A stretch of DNA of 64,000 bases, from contig NC_090246.1 in the NCBI RefSeq assembly GCF_037325665.1, positions 61,184,176 through 61,248,175 on the forward strand, read 5' to 3'. This DNA is from Littorina saxatilis (lineage: Eukaryota > Mollusca > Gastropoda > Littorinimorpha > Littorinidae). Below the pieces are notes generated by a model. It had not been told where the DNA came from, did not search any database, and saw only the letters and a list, made by a program, of their open reading frames with translations. This document shows positions 25,301 to 34,700 of the stretch, one piece after another (the first letter of the stretch is position 1; every line of letters starts with the position of its first letter). A program made the position numbers and the translations under genes.

Positions 25301-27642
25301 GTAAATCTGGTACGACACAGCAAGCCATGTAGTATTCTGTTTATCCTACATACTGTACTTACGTGTATTTTACTGAAAATGTCTTGCAGACGAGGCAGCT
25401 AGATTAAAGACGCTTGTTTTGGAACCTCGATCTCTTCTAAAGCCTCGTACAATCTATTACGTCAAAGCAAAGAAACATCACTCTGAAAGTGTGGCGTGAC
25501 GTGTTAGTTCTAAAGATTCATCGAGGGTAATTAGCGAGCGCAATTATTGTTTCTATAATGACGTTTGTCTTGGTGACTTTGGCATCATAAGCAGTGGAAA
25601 AACAGGTCCCTGCCAGACTTGCTTGACATGACCTCATTTACATGATATACACACGTGTGATTTGAACGATTATTATCTCACAGGTGTCTCTCTCACGTAT
25701 GTAGGATAAAGTTAGTTTTTGTTTGTCTGTGCACTTAAAAGACCGCTGGGTAAAAATATCTGTGAACATCAACCTTTTGTTTTGTCAATGATCAAACGTT
25801 CCAACAACATACTTTTCTTGTTTTTTTATTCTCAACTTCTGATGGCTGTCCGCTTGCTCTTTGATATGCTCCATCTGATCAACCAAGTGACAGAAACTGA
25901 AAAGGCACCTACTTTTTGAAGGCCTCAATTTCAGCCTGCTTTTCTCTAAGCCGCTGTTGGTAGCTGGCATGAAGTTCATCTCTGGCCTGCTGCTCTCGCT
26001 GCTGCAGCTTTTTGGTGTCATCCAGTTTGATCTGCAGCTCACTAACCTCCGCATTGCGTACGTTCAGCTGCGCCTTTACATCTGCAACAATTGTAACAGT
26101 AATTAATACTTTGTCATTGAAAGCACTACCCCAGTTGATTGACACACTTTTGTAGCTATTGCAGTTCTACATAATTAAAGAGGCATTCCTTTGATTGCCA
26201 ATGCTCAGGTGCAAGTTGTGCCCTGTATGACGATGACTGCTTTTTGTGACCAGCTAATTCTTGCACATATATTATGACACGCGTATAGGGAACCCATACA
26301 CACACAATAAGCCAGCCATGCCCGGTAGCTCAGTTGCTAGAGCACTGGACTTGTGATCCCAGGGTCACAAGTTTGAATCCAGGTCGGGATGGGTCAACTT
26401 TAAGTGCAGACTCAGAGACAGTATACTTGTTCCACCCCTGAGTCGCCACTTGGTTATTTTGCCATAAGTGCAGGTGGCTGATTACATCTAAACACGGATA
26501 CACCTGGGTAGCGTGACTCTGTTGCTGCTAGATTTCCACTGGGAAGAAGCGATCCAATTTTCCCAGTGATCGGACAATAAAGTAATGAAAATGAAAAAAA
26601 ACCCATACATGCACACATACATACATGTATATGTACGCCCATGTACTCACACAAACCTACTCACTAGCTCATCCAAACTCTCTCTTTCATGCGCACACAC
26701 AAACATGGAATATGGTACCAGTAAAAGCCAGGTCATAACGCTCCAGCTCCTGGTCTCTTTCTTCCAGCAGTTTTAGGTTGTACTTGAAGTCTTCCTTCAA
26801 TTTCTGAAACTTTGCTGTTTGCTGGGAAAGCTGCCGGTCTTTCTCTGACAGCGCTGCTTCTAAAGCCTGAAGTCTGCAATGGATTTGAATGAGAAAATAA
26901 AATTAGCAGACATAACTGTAGATATATTAGTATTATTACCATTTGCAGGTCTTTGTAAACACGTTTAGGTATATAAGTTCAGGATAAGAACAACTACCCG
27001 TGTTTATCACAGCCAACAGAGTTGCCTATAAGACAAGCGTATATATATATTATTGTTGTCCTTTTTGAAGCAAAGGGACATACACAATCTTCTCTGTTTG
27101 AAACAGTCAGTACAACAGCAAGAGAAGCCACTCATTGCAAAATACGTTCATTAATTACAAAAAAGACATGTATGCATGCGTGACAATCACAAGGGTTCAC
27201 TATCACAGAAGACAATATATATATTTAAGTAACAAATACACACACAAACTCTCTGCAATAAGACTTTACCAACAATAAAGACCCAAGAGTTTGCTTCCTA
27301 CAAAAAGAACAAAATCTGTTAATCTATCCATTTCTGCAAAATCAAGTCATAAAAAACAGACAGTTCTAACTCCTGAAAATTCAGAACAATATTTAATTAA
27401 AGCAACTGCAAACTGTGATAGCTGTACAGTTCTGTATGTGCAACTCTGAACTCTGACAGAGGAGCAATGTAGTACAGCATGCAAACCTATAGTATATGTA
27501 CACGCACACACACACATGATTAGACTGTAAAATCAGTCCTGCCAGACCTTTTGTCAGAGATGTCCTTCCATTCTTTCTCCTTTTGTTCAGAAAGCTCTTT
27601 CAGAACGTCTGGATCGCGATAATCCATAATTGAACGTAACAT
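9343..27642 (-). CDS. CCDC57: CCDC57 orthologue, centrosomal coiled-coil protein (21 coding exons)
   Basis: Twenty-one exons on the minus strand join in one open frame of 1029 codons plus TGA, with GT/AG borders and matching phase at every junction. The product is almost wholly coiled coil. Stretches matching vertebrate CCDC57 include EDFKYNLKLLEERDQELERY (residues about 58-77), KKREHEFRAQVDEMN in exon 5, and DWQRRCEELERRQYNKSE in exon 10. Human CCDC57 is about 916 residues, so this one is slightly longer. In vertebrates it sits at centrosomes and centriolar satellites, binds microtubules and CEP63, and supports centriole duplication and cilium formation. The first ATG (27642) has a weak context and a TGA lies in frame just upstream. 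The second ATG (27627) has A at -3 and G at +4 and may be the true start. Family assignment is by recalled similarity, not a search. Confidence 0.93.
10084..10456. mobile_element. CAGGGGCGGA-type MITE
   Basis: Starts CAGGGGCGGA and ends near TCCGCCCTTG, in CCDC57 intron 20. Its inner 200 bp (cagcagccactcattatttc) matches 50940-51378 in reverse orientation. The flanking 5-mers (gtatt, ctatt) are close but not identical. Confidence 0.65.
11899..13008. mobile_element. TACAGTGG-type MITE with inner duplication, split by an 865-bp retroposon
   Basis: Starts tacagtggaatgcccc. The inner 70-bp block (aaaactccctccctatttcc) is duplicated in tandem at 11931-12066. The right end ggggttcaaccgta lies at 12994-13008, 33 nt from the exon 18 donor. 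Confidence 0.72.
12110..12974 (-). repeat. Long (865 bp) tRNA-headed retroposon with 14-bp target duplication, inserted in a MITE
   Basis: On the minus strand it opens with ccccgtagcgcagtggttag (A-box) and gtgggttcaaatccca (B-box) and ends in a poly-A run (poly-T at 12108-12122). The 14-bp tatttggaggtctt flanks it at 12096-12109 and 12975-12988. At 865 bp it is unusually long for a SINE; the 3' half has no recognised origin. It lies in CCDC57 intron 18. Confidence 0.82.
13262..13418. mobile_element. Small MITE-like hairpin
   Basis: The arm cttttgaacaccctttctgt with aaccagttt is inverted at 13378-13411. CCDC57 intron 17. Confidence 0.55.
14232..14502. repeat. 271-bp near-perfect hairpin in CCDC57 intron 17
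   Basis: Arms of about 127 nt (tacggaaccttttctcctgg at the left edge) pair with only about two mismatches around a short loop. A 13-bp direct repeat gacgatatgttgg lies at 14114-14126 and 14504-14516. The right edge is 39 nt from the exon 17 donor. Confidence 0.85.
14541..17868 (-). CDS. CCDC57: CCDC57 coding exons 12-17
   Basis: Exon 12 17868-17715, exon 13 16888-16697, exon 14 16381-16281, exon 15 15804-15604, exon 16 15239-15180, exon 17 14763-14541. They encode residues 508-817. Exon 12 gives LRDQNQSLRAALASMKQMME, like the human LREQNTSLRNAIAQMRKEME. Exon 13 ends NIRNHIKSLNDML after a proline-rich break (QPPPDSEP). Exon 15 is heptad-rich. Exon 16 has only 20 codons. Exon 17 contains a short serine-rich linker and the conserved-looking REKQQLLELSNKLRAELK. 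The exon 17 acceptor (aacaatcag) has a weak pyrimidine tract but is required for frame. Confidence 0.88.
15360..15585. mobile_element. Strongly decayed TACAGTGG-type MITE
   Basis: Retains fragments such as caatttgagaaagtcaggt and gaaaatctgagaaagcaaag in the family order. The ends are lost. CCDC57 intron 15. Confidence 0.4.
16075..16192 (+). repeat. SINE family A, 3' domain only
   Basis: It matches the last third of family A (ggtcatacacgtaaaaaccc, then tttcagcccatgaa and GAA repeats) but lacks the tRNA head. It lies in CCDC57 intron 14. Confidence 0.65.
17147..17452. mobile_element. CAGGCATGGG-type MITE with 5-bp target duplication
   Basis: Perfect 14-bp terminal inverted repeats CAGGCATGGGAATT, with CTGAT flanking at 17142-17146 and 17453-17457. 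The interior repeats ttcggcgga four times. It lies in CCDC57 intron 12. Confidence 0.82.
18353..21483 (-). CDS. CCDC57: CCDC57 coding exons 6-11 (central rod)
   Basis: Exon 6 21483-21326, exon 7 20942-20868, exon 8 20377-20177, exon 9 19705-19547, exon 10 18891-18729, exon 11 18487-18353. They encode residues 211-507. Exon 9 reads RDTVSRDVELQAAHEEISRL, corresponding to the human segment around EMVSRDLQIQTLQEEEVKL. Exon 10 carries the DWQRRC motif. Exons 6-9 have neighbouring phases (2-2-2-2) that would allow in-frame skipping of 7, 8 or 9. Intron 9 holds a (GT)n microsatellite of about 180 bp close to exon 9. Confidence 0.9.
19195..19370 (+). repeat. (GT)n microsatellite in CCDC57 intron 9
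   Basis: About 175 bp of GT with a few acgtacgtg breaks, ending in (GA)n. On the transcribed strand it is (CA)n. Confidence 0.9.
20389..20462. mobile_element. CCDC57: TACAGTGGAAC-type MITE remnant beside CCDC57 exon 8
   Basis: Tacagtggaacctccctttaa begins 11 nt from the exon 8 acceptor edge. The right end is not recognisable. Confidence 0.6.
21884..21985 (-). pseudogene. Decayed partial duplicate of CCDC57 exon 3 and its acceptor
   Basis: On the minus strand ttgcag is followed by codons for DVKAQLNIQNAELSELQI, against DVKAQLNVRNAEVSELQI in exon 3. The neighbouring intron bases (gcaacgattgtaacac, then atgtcattcaaagcac) match those beside exon 3. Homology stops after about 50 coding bases. 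It lies in intron 5, out of the natural exon order. Confidence 0.75.
22080..22268. mobile_element. Diverged TACAGTGG-type MITE
   Basis: Has the ggtcttaaaaggg repeats and a decayed end (gggacgttcca) in CCDC57 intron 5. Confidence 0.55.
22308..22453. mobile_element. TACAGTCCAACCT-type MITE beside CCDC57 exon 5
   Basis: Starts tacagtccaacct and ends aggttcgacggta, an 11/13 inverted match. It ends 19 nt from the exon 5 coding edge. Confidence 0.6.
22473..27642 (-). CDS. CCDC57: CCDC57 coding exons 1-5 (N-terminal coiled coil)
   Basis: Exon 1 27642-27548, exon 2 26873-26719, exon 3 26081-25913, exon 4 24884-24763, exon 5 22561-22473. Together they encode residues 1-210. This is the best conserved part: KEKEWKDISDKR is followed by the LEERDQELERYD signature and then a heptad-rich rod ending LEYDLK. 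Intron 1 carries a diverged 195-bp repeat also found in STUB1. Intron 2 carries a tRNA-derived SINE. Intron 3 carries a 0.8 kb TIR element with an inner hairpin. Intron 4 carries a head-to-head pair of 0.86 kb repeats. The exon 2 donor is G|GTACC, a poor match to consensus, but it is the only one that keeps frame with exon 3. Confidence 0.9.
22957..24717. repeat. Head-to-head pair of 0.86 kb interspersed repeats (large palindrome)
   Basis: The first copy (22957-23822) runs from tacatttagtcaagttttga to tcgccttatgcgacttg. The second (23863-24717) is the same unit inverted. They share the agagcgattcaga and gaggcggcactgtcac blocks. CCDC57 intron 4. Confidence 0.8.
25034..25821. mobile_element. 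0.8 kb TIR element with an inner hairpin
   Basis: Outer inverted repeats of about 100 bp begin acaagaaaggtaggttgttg and end ccaacaacatacttttcttg. A second pair (atgtaggataaa and its reverse near 25340) and an inner hairpin (25195-25340, arm ggcttgctgtgtcgtaccag) are nested inside. CCDC57 intron 3. Confidence 0.72.
26301..26597 (+). repeat. tRNA-derived SINE, family C
   Basis: The head is cccggtagctcagttgctag with B-box agtttgaatccagg, followed by a body ending in ataaagtaatgaaaatg and an A tail. The words aacccataca (26291-26300) and aacccatac (about 26598-26606) flank it as a likely target duplication. It lies in CCDC57 intron 2. It is not a functional tRNA gene, because a long body follows and no acceptor-stem closure is seen. 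Confidence 0.75.
27236..27430 (+). repeat. 195-bp repeat shared with STUB1 intron 1
   Basis: Matches 29411-29607 through gcttcctacaaaaagaacaa, catttctgcaaaat and acagacagttctaactcct in the same order and orientation. It lies in CCDC57 intron 1. Confidence 0.75.
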
Positions 27643-28798
27643 GAATAGTATTCACTTTGACGAATTCTGAATCATTGGAGGGCCCAATTACGCGGCTCTG
27701 CAGAGCCCGATCCTGTAAGACTCACTAAGAGGAGAAACACAATCTATTAAGTATTTACATGTTTGAATAGGTTTCGCCGTAATAGTGGCGTATTAAGTTT
27801 TCCACACATCTCGTATGGTGCAATGTTAGCAAAGACGAGTCCACATGTCTTGATTGCGCCTTTTTTGTCCCCAGCGCACAACTGATTCAAAATCACCGTT
27901 GTTAATTCGAAAGTTGGAATTTCATGTCAGGACATGTCACCTCAAGAATCGTGTTTATTTGAGGACAGTGCCTCATCGTGCTAATGTCTGCAGTAAAGAA
28001 CCATAACGTGGCGTTTTTCAAGATGCCTTACTACACGTCTTGGAAAGACACTGCAAAAAGAAAAATCAGCGAAGAAAGCGTTTTCTTGAAGAAGGTAAAC
28101 TTGTACTCCTCGGTTGTGCACATAAACAAATTTTCCGCGTCCCGGAAGTTGAACAAATTACGGTTGACATAAACCCCACTCACTACATTTCTCAAAGATT
28201 AGAGTCGTTGTATTTATTTAAAAATTAAAAAATTCAAGAAGAATTCTTGAAAATCATTAAAATATTAGACCTATGGATAACAATCAAATGATGCTGGATG
28301 GTTAGGTTGTTGCAAAATGACATTTGTCGTCTGCTCTTATACTAGCAAAACAAATACGTTTTATTCCTGAAATGCAAAGGAGAAAATATGATTCTATTCT
28401 TTGCGTGTTGAATGATATAAGAAATTGTTGTTGTTGAAATATGTTTGCACTGTGTGACGAAATATGTAAATCATTGCGTAAATACGTTTCATACTCAATC
28501 ATCAAACAATTACTTCTCCCTATTCAGTATTGGTTCAATTAATTCGTTGGAAAAGAAGGAATAGATGCAAATCTAGAAAAAAAACACTCTAATTCACACA
28601 ATGACGAAGATGACTATGCATTTATCAATCTACATGATCTAATGGTGAAAGGTATTTGACGTAGTTAAAGGAAACAACGGTTACTCCCCAGCTTACAGCA
28701 ACATGGAACCTTCCTGAAAGCTGACGAGATATAACGAATACGAATCATCCGACGCCTGTGTAAAATTGTGTTACAGTTGGTTCTTGCAGTCCACAAAG
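27643..28798. promoter_or_regulatory. Shared upstream region between CCDC57 and STUB1 (putative bidirectional promoter)
   Basis: The two start codons face away from each other across 1156 bp. No coding exon is apparent in between. The region includes a CCGGAAGT-like ETS core at about 28142-28149 (cccggaagttg) and a paired TTCnnGAA motif at 28233-28251. No clear TATA box was recognised for either gene. Promoter function is inferred from gene order alone. Confidence 0.45.
28703..28717 (+). promoter_or_regulatory. Four-codon upstream ORF before STUB1
   Basis: ATG GAA CCT TCC TGA with A at -3 and G at +4 lies 81 nt before the STUB1 start and in the same frame. It acts only if transcription starts upstream of it and the stretch is not spliced out. 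The sequence ttcttgcag at 28781-28789 could be a 5' UTR acceptor that would remove it. Confidence 0.3.
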
Positions 28799-31700
28799 AT
28801 GAGTGCTGGTGACTTGAAAAATCAAGGAAATAGACTGTTTGCTGCTCGGAAATTTGAAGATGCCATACATTGTTACACCAAAGCTATTGTAAGTGGTGTG
28901 AAAGTTAGGTACTTTCATCACTGTATGTCGGTACCCCTGTATGTTGTGTATTGTTTGAAGATGTAAACTACGCCCTGATTACCGTCCTTGAAGGTTAAAT
29001 CAGTGTGCAATCTTTGAGGAGGTATTTACACTTTTTAGATAGTCATGCCTTTACCAATTGAAGTGCGAAGTTACTCCAAGGAAGTGAAGGAGTCAGATCC
29101 TGAAACCTGATGTTGGGTAGCCTATGTTTCATGTTCAGGACCTCATGTTTCATGGTGGCATGTTTCACGCATGCATGGTTTGCCTATTGTATTATGTAAT
29201 GGAAACAAAACATACATATTCTAATAATGTTTTTTGCTGTAATTAAGATGGACAAAGACTCTAGCTACTAGCTAGTGATCCTTTTCTCAAGTTTCTAATT
29301 GTAATTACTGTAAATTTATACAACCAAGTGCTTAAAGAGAAAATGTACTGATGCTTTTTTAATTCTCTTTTGTCAAGTTTGTAAACTGGGCATTTCCTTC
29401 AGAGTGCATTTAAACAAACACACAATCAAACCCTCAGCAATAACTTGAATAAGATTTTACCAAACATGACCCAAGAGATTGCTTCCTACAAAAGGAACAA
29501 AATTTGTGAATCTATTCATTTCTGCAAAATTAAAAGTCACAAAAAACAGACAGTTCTAACTCCTAAAAAAGTTCAGAACAATATTTAAACTGCAAACTGT
29601 GATAGTTGTACTGATGTTTTTTTCTTCTCTTTTGTCTTTTGTCAAGTTTGTAAACTAGGCATTTCCTTCAGAGTGCATTTGAAGAGAACATAATCTTTTT
29701 GCTGGCTTTCTCATTTTTCTTTCTTTCCGAGAGAAGAACAGTAAATTGTTCTTTTCTCCTTTTTTGTCTTAAAACTGCTGTCACCTTTTGGCAGAATAAT
29801 GTGTGTGACTGTTTCTTTTTATCCTCGCCCCGGGGGCAACCACATTTTTTGTTAGAGTAACTGTTTATTTTGTGTGTGCGCTGTGTCACTCAACTCACTA
29901 TGTGTGTGCACTCAATGACTCATAGTACTGATCACTGGGTCTGCATGGTGGTAAGTCAGTGAGTATTAAAATGCTGAGTATGTGAAAATGAAACAGGGAA
30001 ACAGTAGCATATATAATATATATATACATTCATGTAATGTGTATATGTACATGTACTGCAATTTTTTTTTGCAGATGAAAAATCCGAACACGGCAACATA
30101 CTTCACTAACAGAGCACTGTGTTACCTCAAGTTACGGAACTGGGAACTAGCATCACAAGATTGTCACCGAGCCCTTGAACTTGATCGTAACCTGGTCAAA
30201 GGTCACTTCTTTTTGGGCCAGGCTTTGGTCGAGTTAGCTTTGTACGATGAGGCTATTACTCACCTCGTGAAAGGTATGCTTACAATGACTGGAGAGCTTT
30301 ACGTAAATTAGGATCACATTTATTTCTTCAAGGAAATTAGAGCTGGATGGGAGAACAACTACTGAACCTTTTTTTTTTAATCTAATTGGTACGTTAGGTC
30401 TTCAAGGTTGGTTGGACATGTGGATCACTTTAGATTTTTTAGTTTAGTTGGTCAGTTTTCGTTTGAACAATGCAGTGAATGTACATGTTTCAAATTCAAT
30501 ATGTAGTATTTCTTTAGTTTTTCTGGTGCATCAAGGTTTATTATCATTACTACATTTTTATGTTACTGTTATTATTGTTATTACCTTCAGCACATGACCT
30601 TGCCAAAGACCAGAAACTCAACTTCGGTGACGAGGTGACAGGAGCCCTCAGACAAGCCAAAAAACGACGATGGAATCTGATTGAGGAAAAGCGCATACAA
30701 CAAGAAATCAGTCTGCAGTCCTACCTCAACAAGCTTATCAACGACGACAGAGAGAGGTGACATAATATTCGTATTTGCAGTGATCACCTACCTAGCTGTT
30801 TTTCAAATATAATAAGTTTTTCTGGTATTCTGAAAGTCACAGGTTTATGATGTTACAAGTTAATATCCCCTTTCATTGTCTCTATCAACACCTGTTTTTA
30901 ACCATTTGCTTCCCTTTATAAATAAACCGAACATATGACTTCATCATACAAACAGAAATCTTCAAAATCCGTTTGGAATTTTGGGTTGGGAGATCTTTTT
31001 GTGAAATGACATCAACACCCTTCGGCGATTAATCAATGCATTTCAATACTGGAGTGCTAACATAATGTCTGTCATATTTGAAGTTAATGCTACTTGATTT
31101 TGCTTTCCAAACTGATACAGAGTGAACGGGAGACAAGGGGCAGTTATCAAGTTAACTTGCCTCGAATAGTGAGATTGACATGCTTGAGACCTTACTTGTA
31201 ACACTCGAAGTCAAACTTTCTCTTTTAACCCCTGAAGACAGTGAGCCCGATAAGCTCAGTTTGTAGAGTGCCTGACCGACGATACGTTCTTTCAGGTTGA
31301 TTCTCCCAGCAAGCAAAACCTTTTTTCAAAACTTTTTTTTATCTTTCAACTTTTTTTTCTGAGCTGTTACTCCTTGTATTTTATTTCTGCTTTTTTTCAT
31401 ATGAATGCTTTTGATGGGTGTATTGAAGATAGAATTAATCAAAGGGTTGCATAATTATCGAGTACTTGCGGTGAACAATTTTATAGAATTACACATTCTA
31501 TTTTTAGGAAATTGGTGTTTTTTTAAACGCCCAATGGGCGCTTGTATCACCGCGTGTGGACTGCAGGTAATAGTTGTTGATCACTTCTAATCAATGAACT
31601 TCTGTGAAGGTGTACTTAATATATATATCTACTGAGCAGGACATTTTGAAGAAAAAATGTTTTGAAATAATTTCAAATTTATCTCGTCTTGTTTTTGTTT

Positions 31701-34700
31701 GTTTGTTGATTTGTTTGTTTTGCCATACTTGCTTGTTTTGCCATACTTGCTTGTACGCCCTTTATTGTGGGAAGGGGAGTTTCCTGTTGCTATTGTGTGT
31801 TTGTTTGCTTTCTGTACCTACCAATGGGGAAGTGCGATTTGAGAGCTTTGCTCATGTACTGATGTGTGCTCTGATTGACTGTCAACAGGAGGGTCAAGGA
31901 GTGCAAGAAAAAAATTGGAGACAAGGACTCGTCTGATGATGTTGAAAAAATAGAATATGAACAGGTAGAGAATAATGTTATTATTGTTTCTTCTTCTTCT
32001 TCTTCGTTCATGGGCTTAGACTCCCACGTTCACTCATGTTTTCAGCACGAGTGGATTTTTACGTGTATGACCGTTTTTACCCCGCCATTCAGGCAGCCAT
32101 ATGCCGATTTCGGGGGAGGTTATTATTGTTAATTAATATATATATTCTGCCTTCTGGCTCTCCGAAAGAGGCACTCCGAAGGCGGCGAATGGCTGCCTAA
32201 ATGGCGGGGTAAAAACAGTCATACACTAAAAACCCACGAGTGTACATGCGAGTTTCAGCCCATGAACAAAGAAGAAGAAGATGCCTTCTGGCTCTGAATT
32301 AATGGGCGGCTCTGGTGAGGTTATGCCCCCTCTTTCTTTCGGCTGGTAACTGGCGCCACCTCTCGGCAAGATCACACGAGAAAGAAAACAAAACTTGCAT
32401 TGGTCCCAAATAGCATATCGGTTTGGTAACAGTTCGTGTGTAAGTCGTGCATTTTATACGGTAAACAGACAATGGTCGGTTCTGGTGAGGTTATGCCCCT
32501 TCTTTCTTTCGGCTGGTAACTGGCGCCACCTCGCGGCAAGATCACAGGAGTTGTCTCGCGTTATCACCCCAGAAGCGCTCATTCTTGTCATCTCTTCCTG
32601 TTTTGCAAGACCAAAGAAAGATTTTCAGAAAACGTATTAAACCTCTTCTCATCGATACATTTACTTTTTGCATGATCTTTTTTAGTTATCCTGCGGTTAA
32701 AAAAATCCCAACAAATCCCGTCAAGCACCTACTACAACAGCCAGAGAAAAAGAAGACAAAAATTGTAAACACAATCTTACCTCATTATGGTGAGCCTCTT
32801 TAAGAATCATAGTTGTCATACATGTACCATACAATTATGTGCTTTTGTTGGGCAGGATCTCAGGTTGAAAGAGGTCAACGAGCTCTTCACACAACTGGAT
32901 GAACGCAGAAGGGTAATATATATGTGGTTTTAATACAGAGCTGTGTGTCTTAAATGGTTTATCTCCCTTAGAATTTTCTATCAGGAAGTGTCTGTCAGTA
33001 CAGGTTCATTGTTACTGGCCCTTACACGTATGAACAATAGAAACACGAACTGTGTGCAGTGAGCGTAAATCAGCCAGCAGTTTTCTTTTTTCATTATTTC
33101 AGAGCAAACAACAAAAATGGTATTGTAAAAAAACAAACCTGCTTTGACTCTATACAATGTGATGGGGTGGAAAGTGGACATACGTAGTAAGTTGGAAGTG
33201 TAGTTGGTAGGTAAGTGAATGATGTCACCTAATAGAAGTAGATCCCAAGGTAAGGAGAACACCATGTGGGTGTCTTGCACTGAACCAACAACACTTGCAT
33301 TCGACATGGACTTCACAAACGTGAAGAGTAGGATAGACAAGAGTTTACTGGCACAGACTGAAAAAGCACTTGATGCAACATGAAACTCTGGAAAACCATG
33401 ACTGTCGGTTCACAATTTAATTCCTGTTCCTTTCTCTCCTCACCTCGCTAACCATCCGAAGCTGGTGAGCCAAGACACACAACAAGTACAATGCAGTCTA
33501 TACCATGAAATGACAGAGTACCAAACAAGTTCGTCTTCTCTCAAGTTCAAGCAAGTTCTGTCCTCCAAAAATCTCACACGCTTAAGATGCACATAGAAAG
33601 TGGTGGGGCCAAAGCAACCAATCAACAATTAGCTAATAAGACTGATCAAGACTTACATCGCATCTCATTGGTCAAGGCAAGTAAACAAATCACAATCTTA
33701 CAGACACAAGGCTGAACCCGGCAATCTGAAAGAGAAAAGCGACATTCTAACGCCCTCTGAACGAGGCTTTGATCGGAGAGCATCAAACAACACAAGAACA
33801 TCGTCCGGGAGGCTGCACCTGGCACGACCATTAAGTTGCGTAACTGATCACCTGAAGGTCTGAGGTATCCGCCTGTCTGTGGCTTTAACTTAACAAAAGA
33901 CTAGCCTCTCCTGGATCGACACAGACAGCTGAATGCGTTTACAATCTACAGGTGTCTGAATATGTGCATCTCAAAATGAAACAGAACAGATCATTCCATC
34001 AGTCTGATTAGACAAAAACATTAAGCGATCAAACGCCCCCACCCTACCACAAAGACAAACCGCAAAAAAACATCAACAAACAAAAAACAAAGGCAGAAAT
34101 AAAGAAACTTGGAGAAAAGGAAAGAAAAATTCTGCAAATAATTGAGTTGTCAATTTAAAAATATTTGTCCTGTCTTGGAGACAGGTTTATTTTTAAACTT
34201 TAGGGATGTTTAGTGTGTCTCTACTTGTCCATGTGTGTATGTGTGGGAGAGGGAGAGAGAGATCTCGGAGAACAAGACTTCAGCTGACAATGAAGCAAAA
34301 CATATCTGAGAACTTTAATAAATTTAAGCTCTGTTGTAAGTTTATTTATCTGTTTATGAATGTATGCTCTATGATCTACTTATTTTCTCTTTATTGATTG
34401 CAGAAAAGGGATGTACCTGACAACCTCTGTGGTCGAATTAGCTTTGAGATCATGCGGGAACCAGTTATAACACCCAGTGGCATTACATATGACAAGAAAG
34501 ATATCATCGAACACTTACAAGTGAGTCGTCATACTGTGGAACTCCCCTTTTTACGACCTTTAAGAATCTTAGATAATCAGGTCTTAAAATGGAGGAAAAT
34601 GTAGAGGTTATAAATAGAACATCTGAGAAAGAAAGGTCTTATAAAGGGGGGGGGGGGGGGGGGGGGGACGTCTTGAAAGGGGGTTCCACTGTTCATTTGC

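Noticed and set aside
26320-26395. tRNA gene candidate
   Set aside because: A- and B-boxes are present, but it is the head of a SINE with a long body, A-rich tail and flanking repeat. The same holds for heads at about 34, 5451, 12974, 35450 and 41400.
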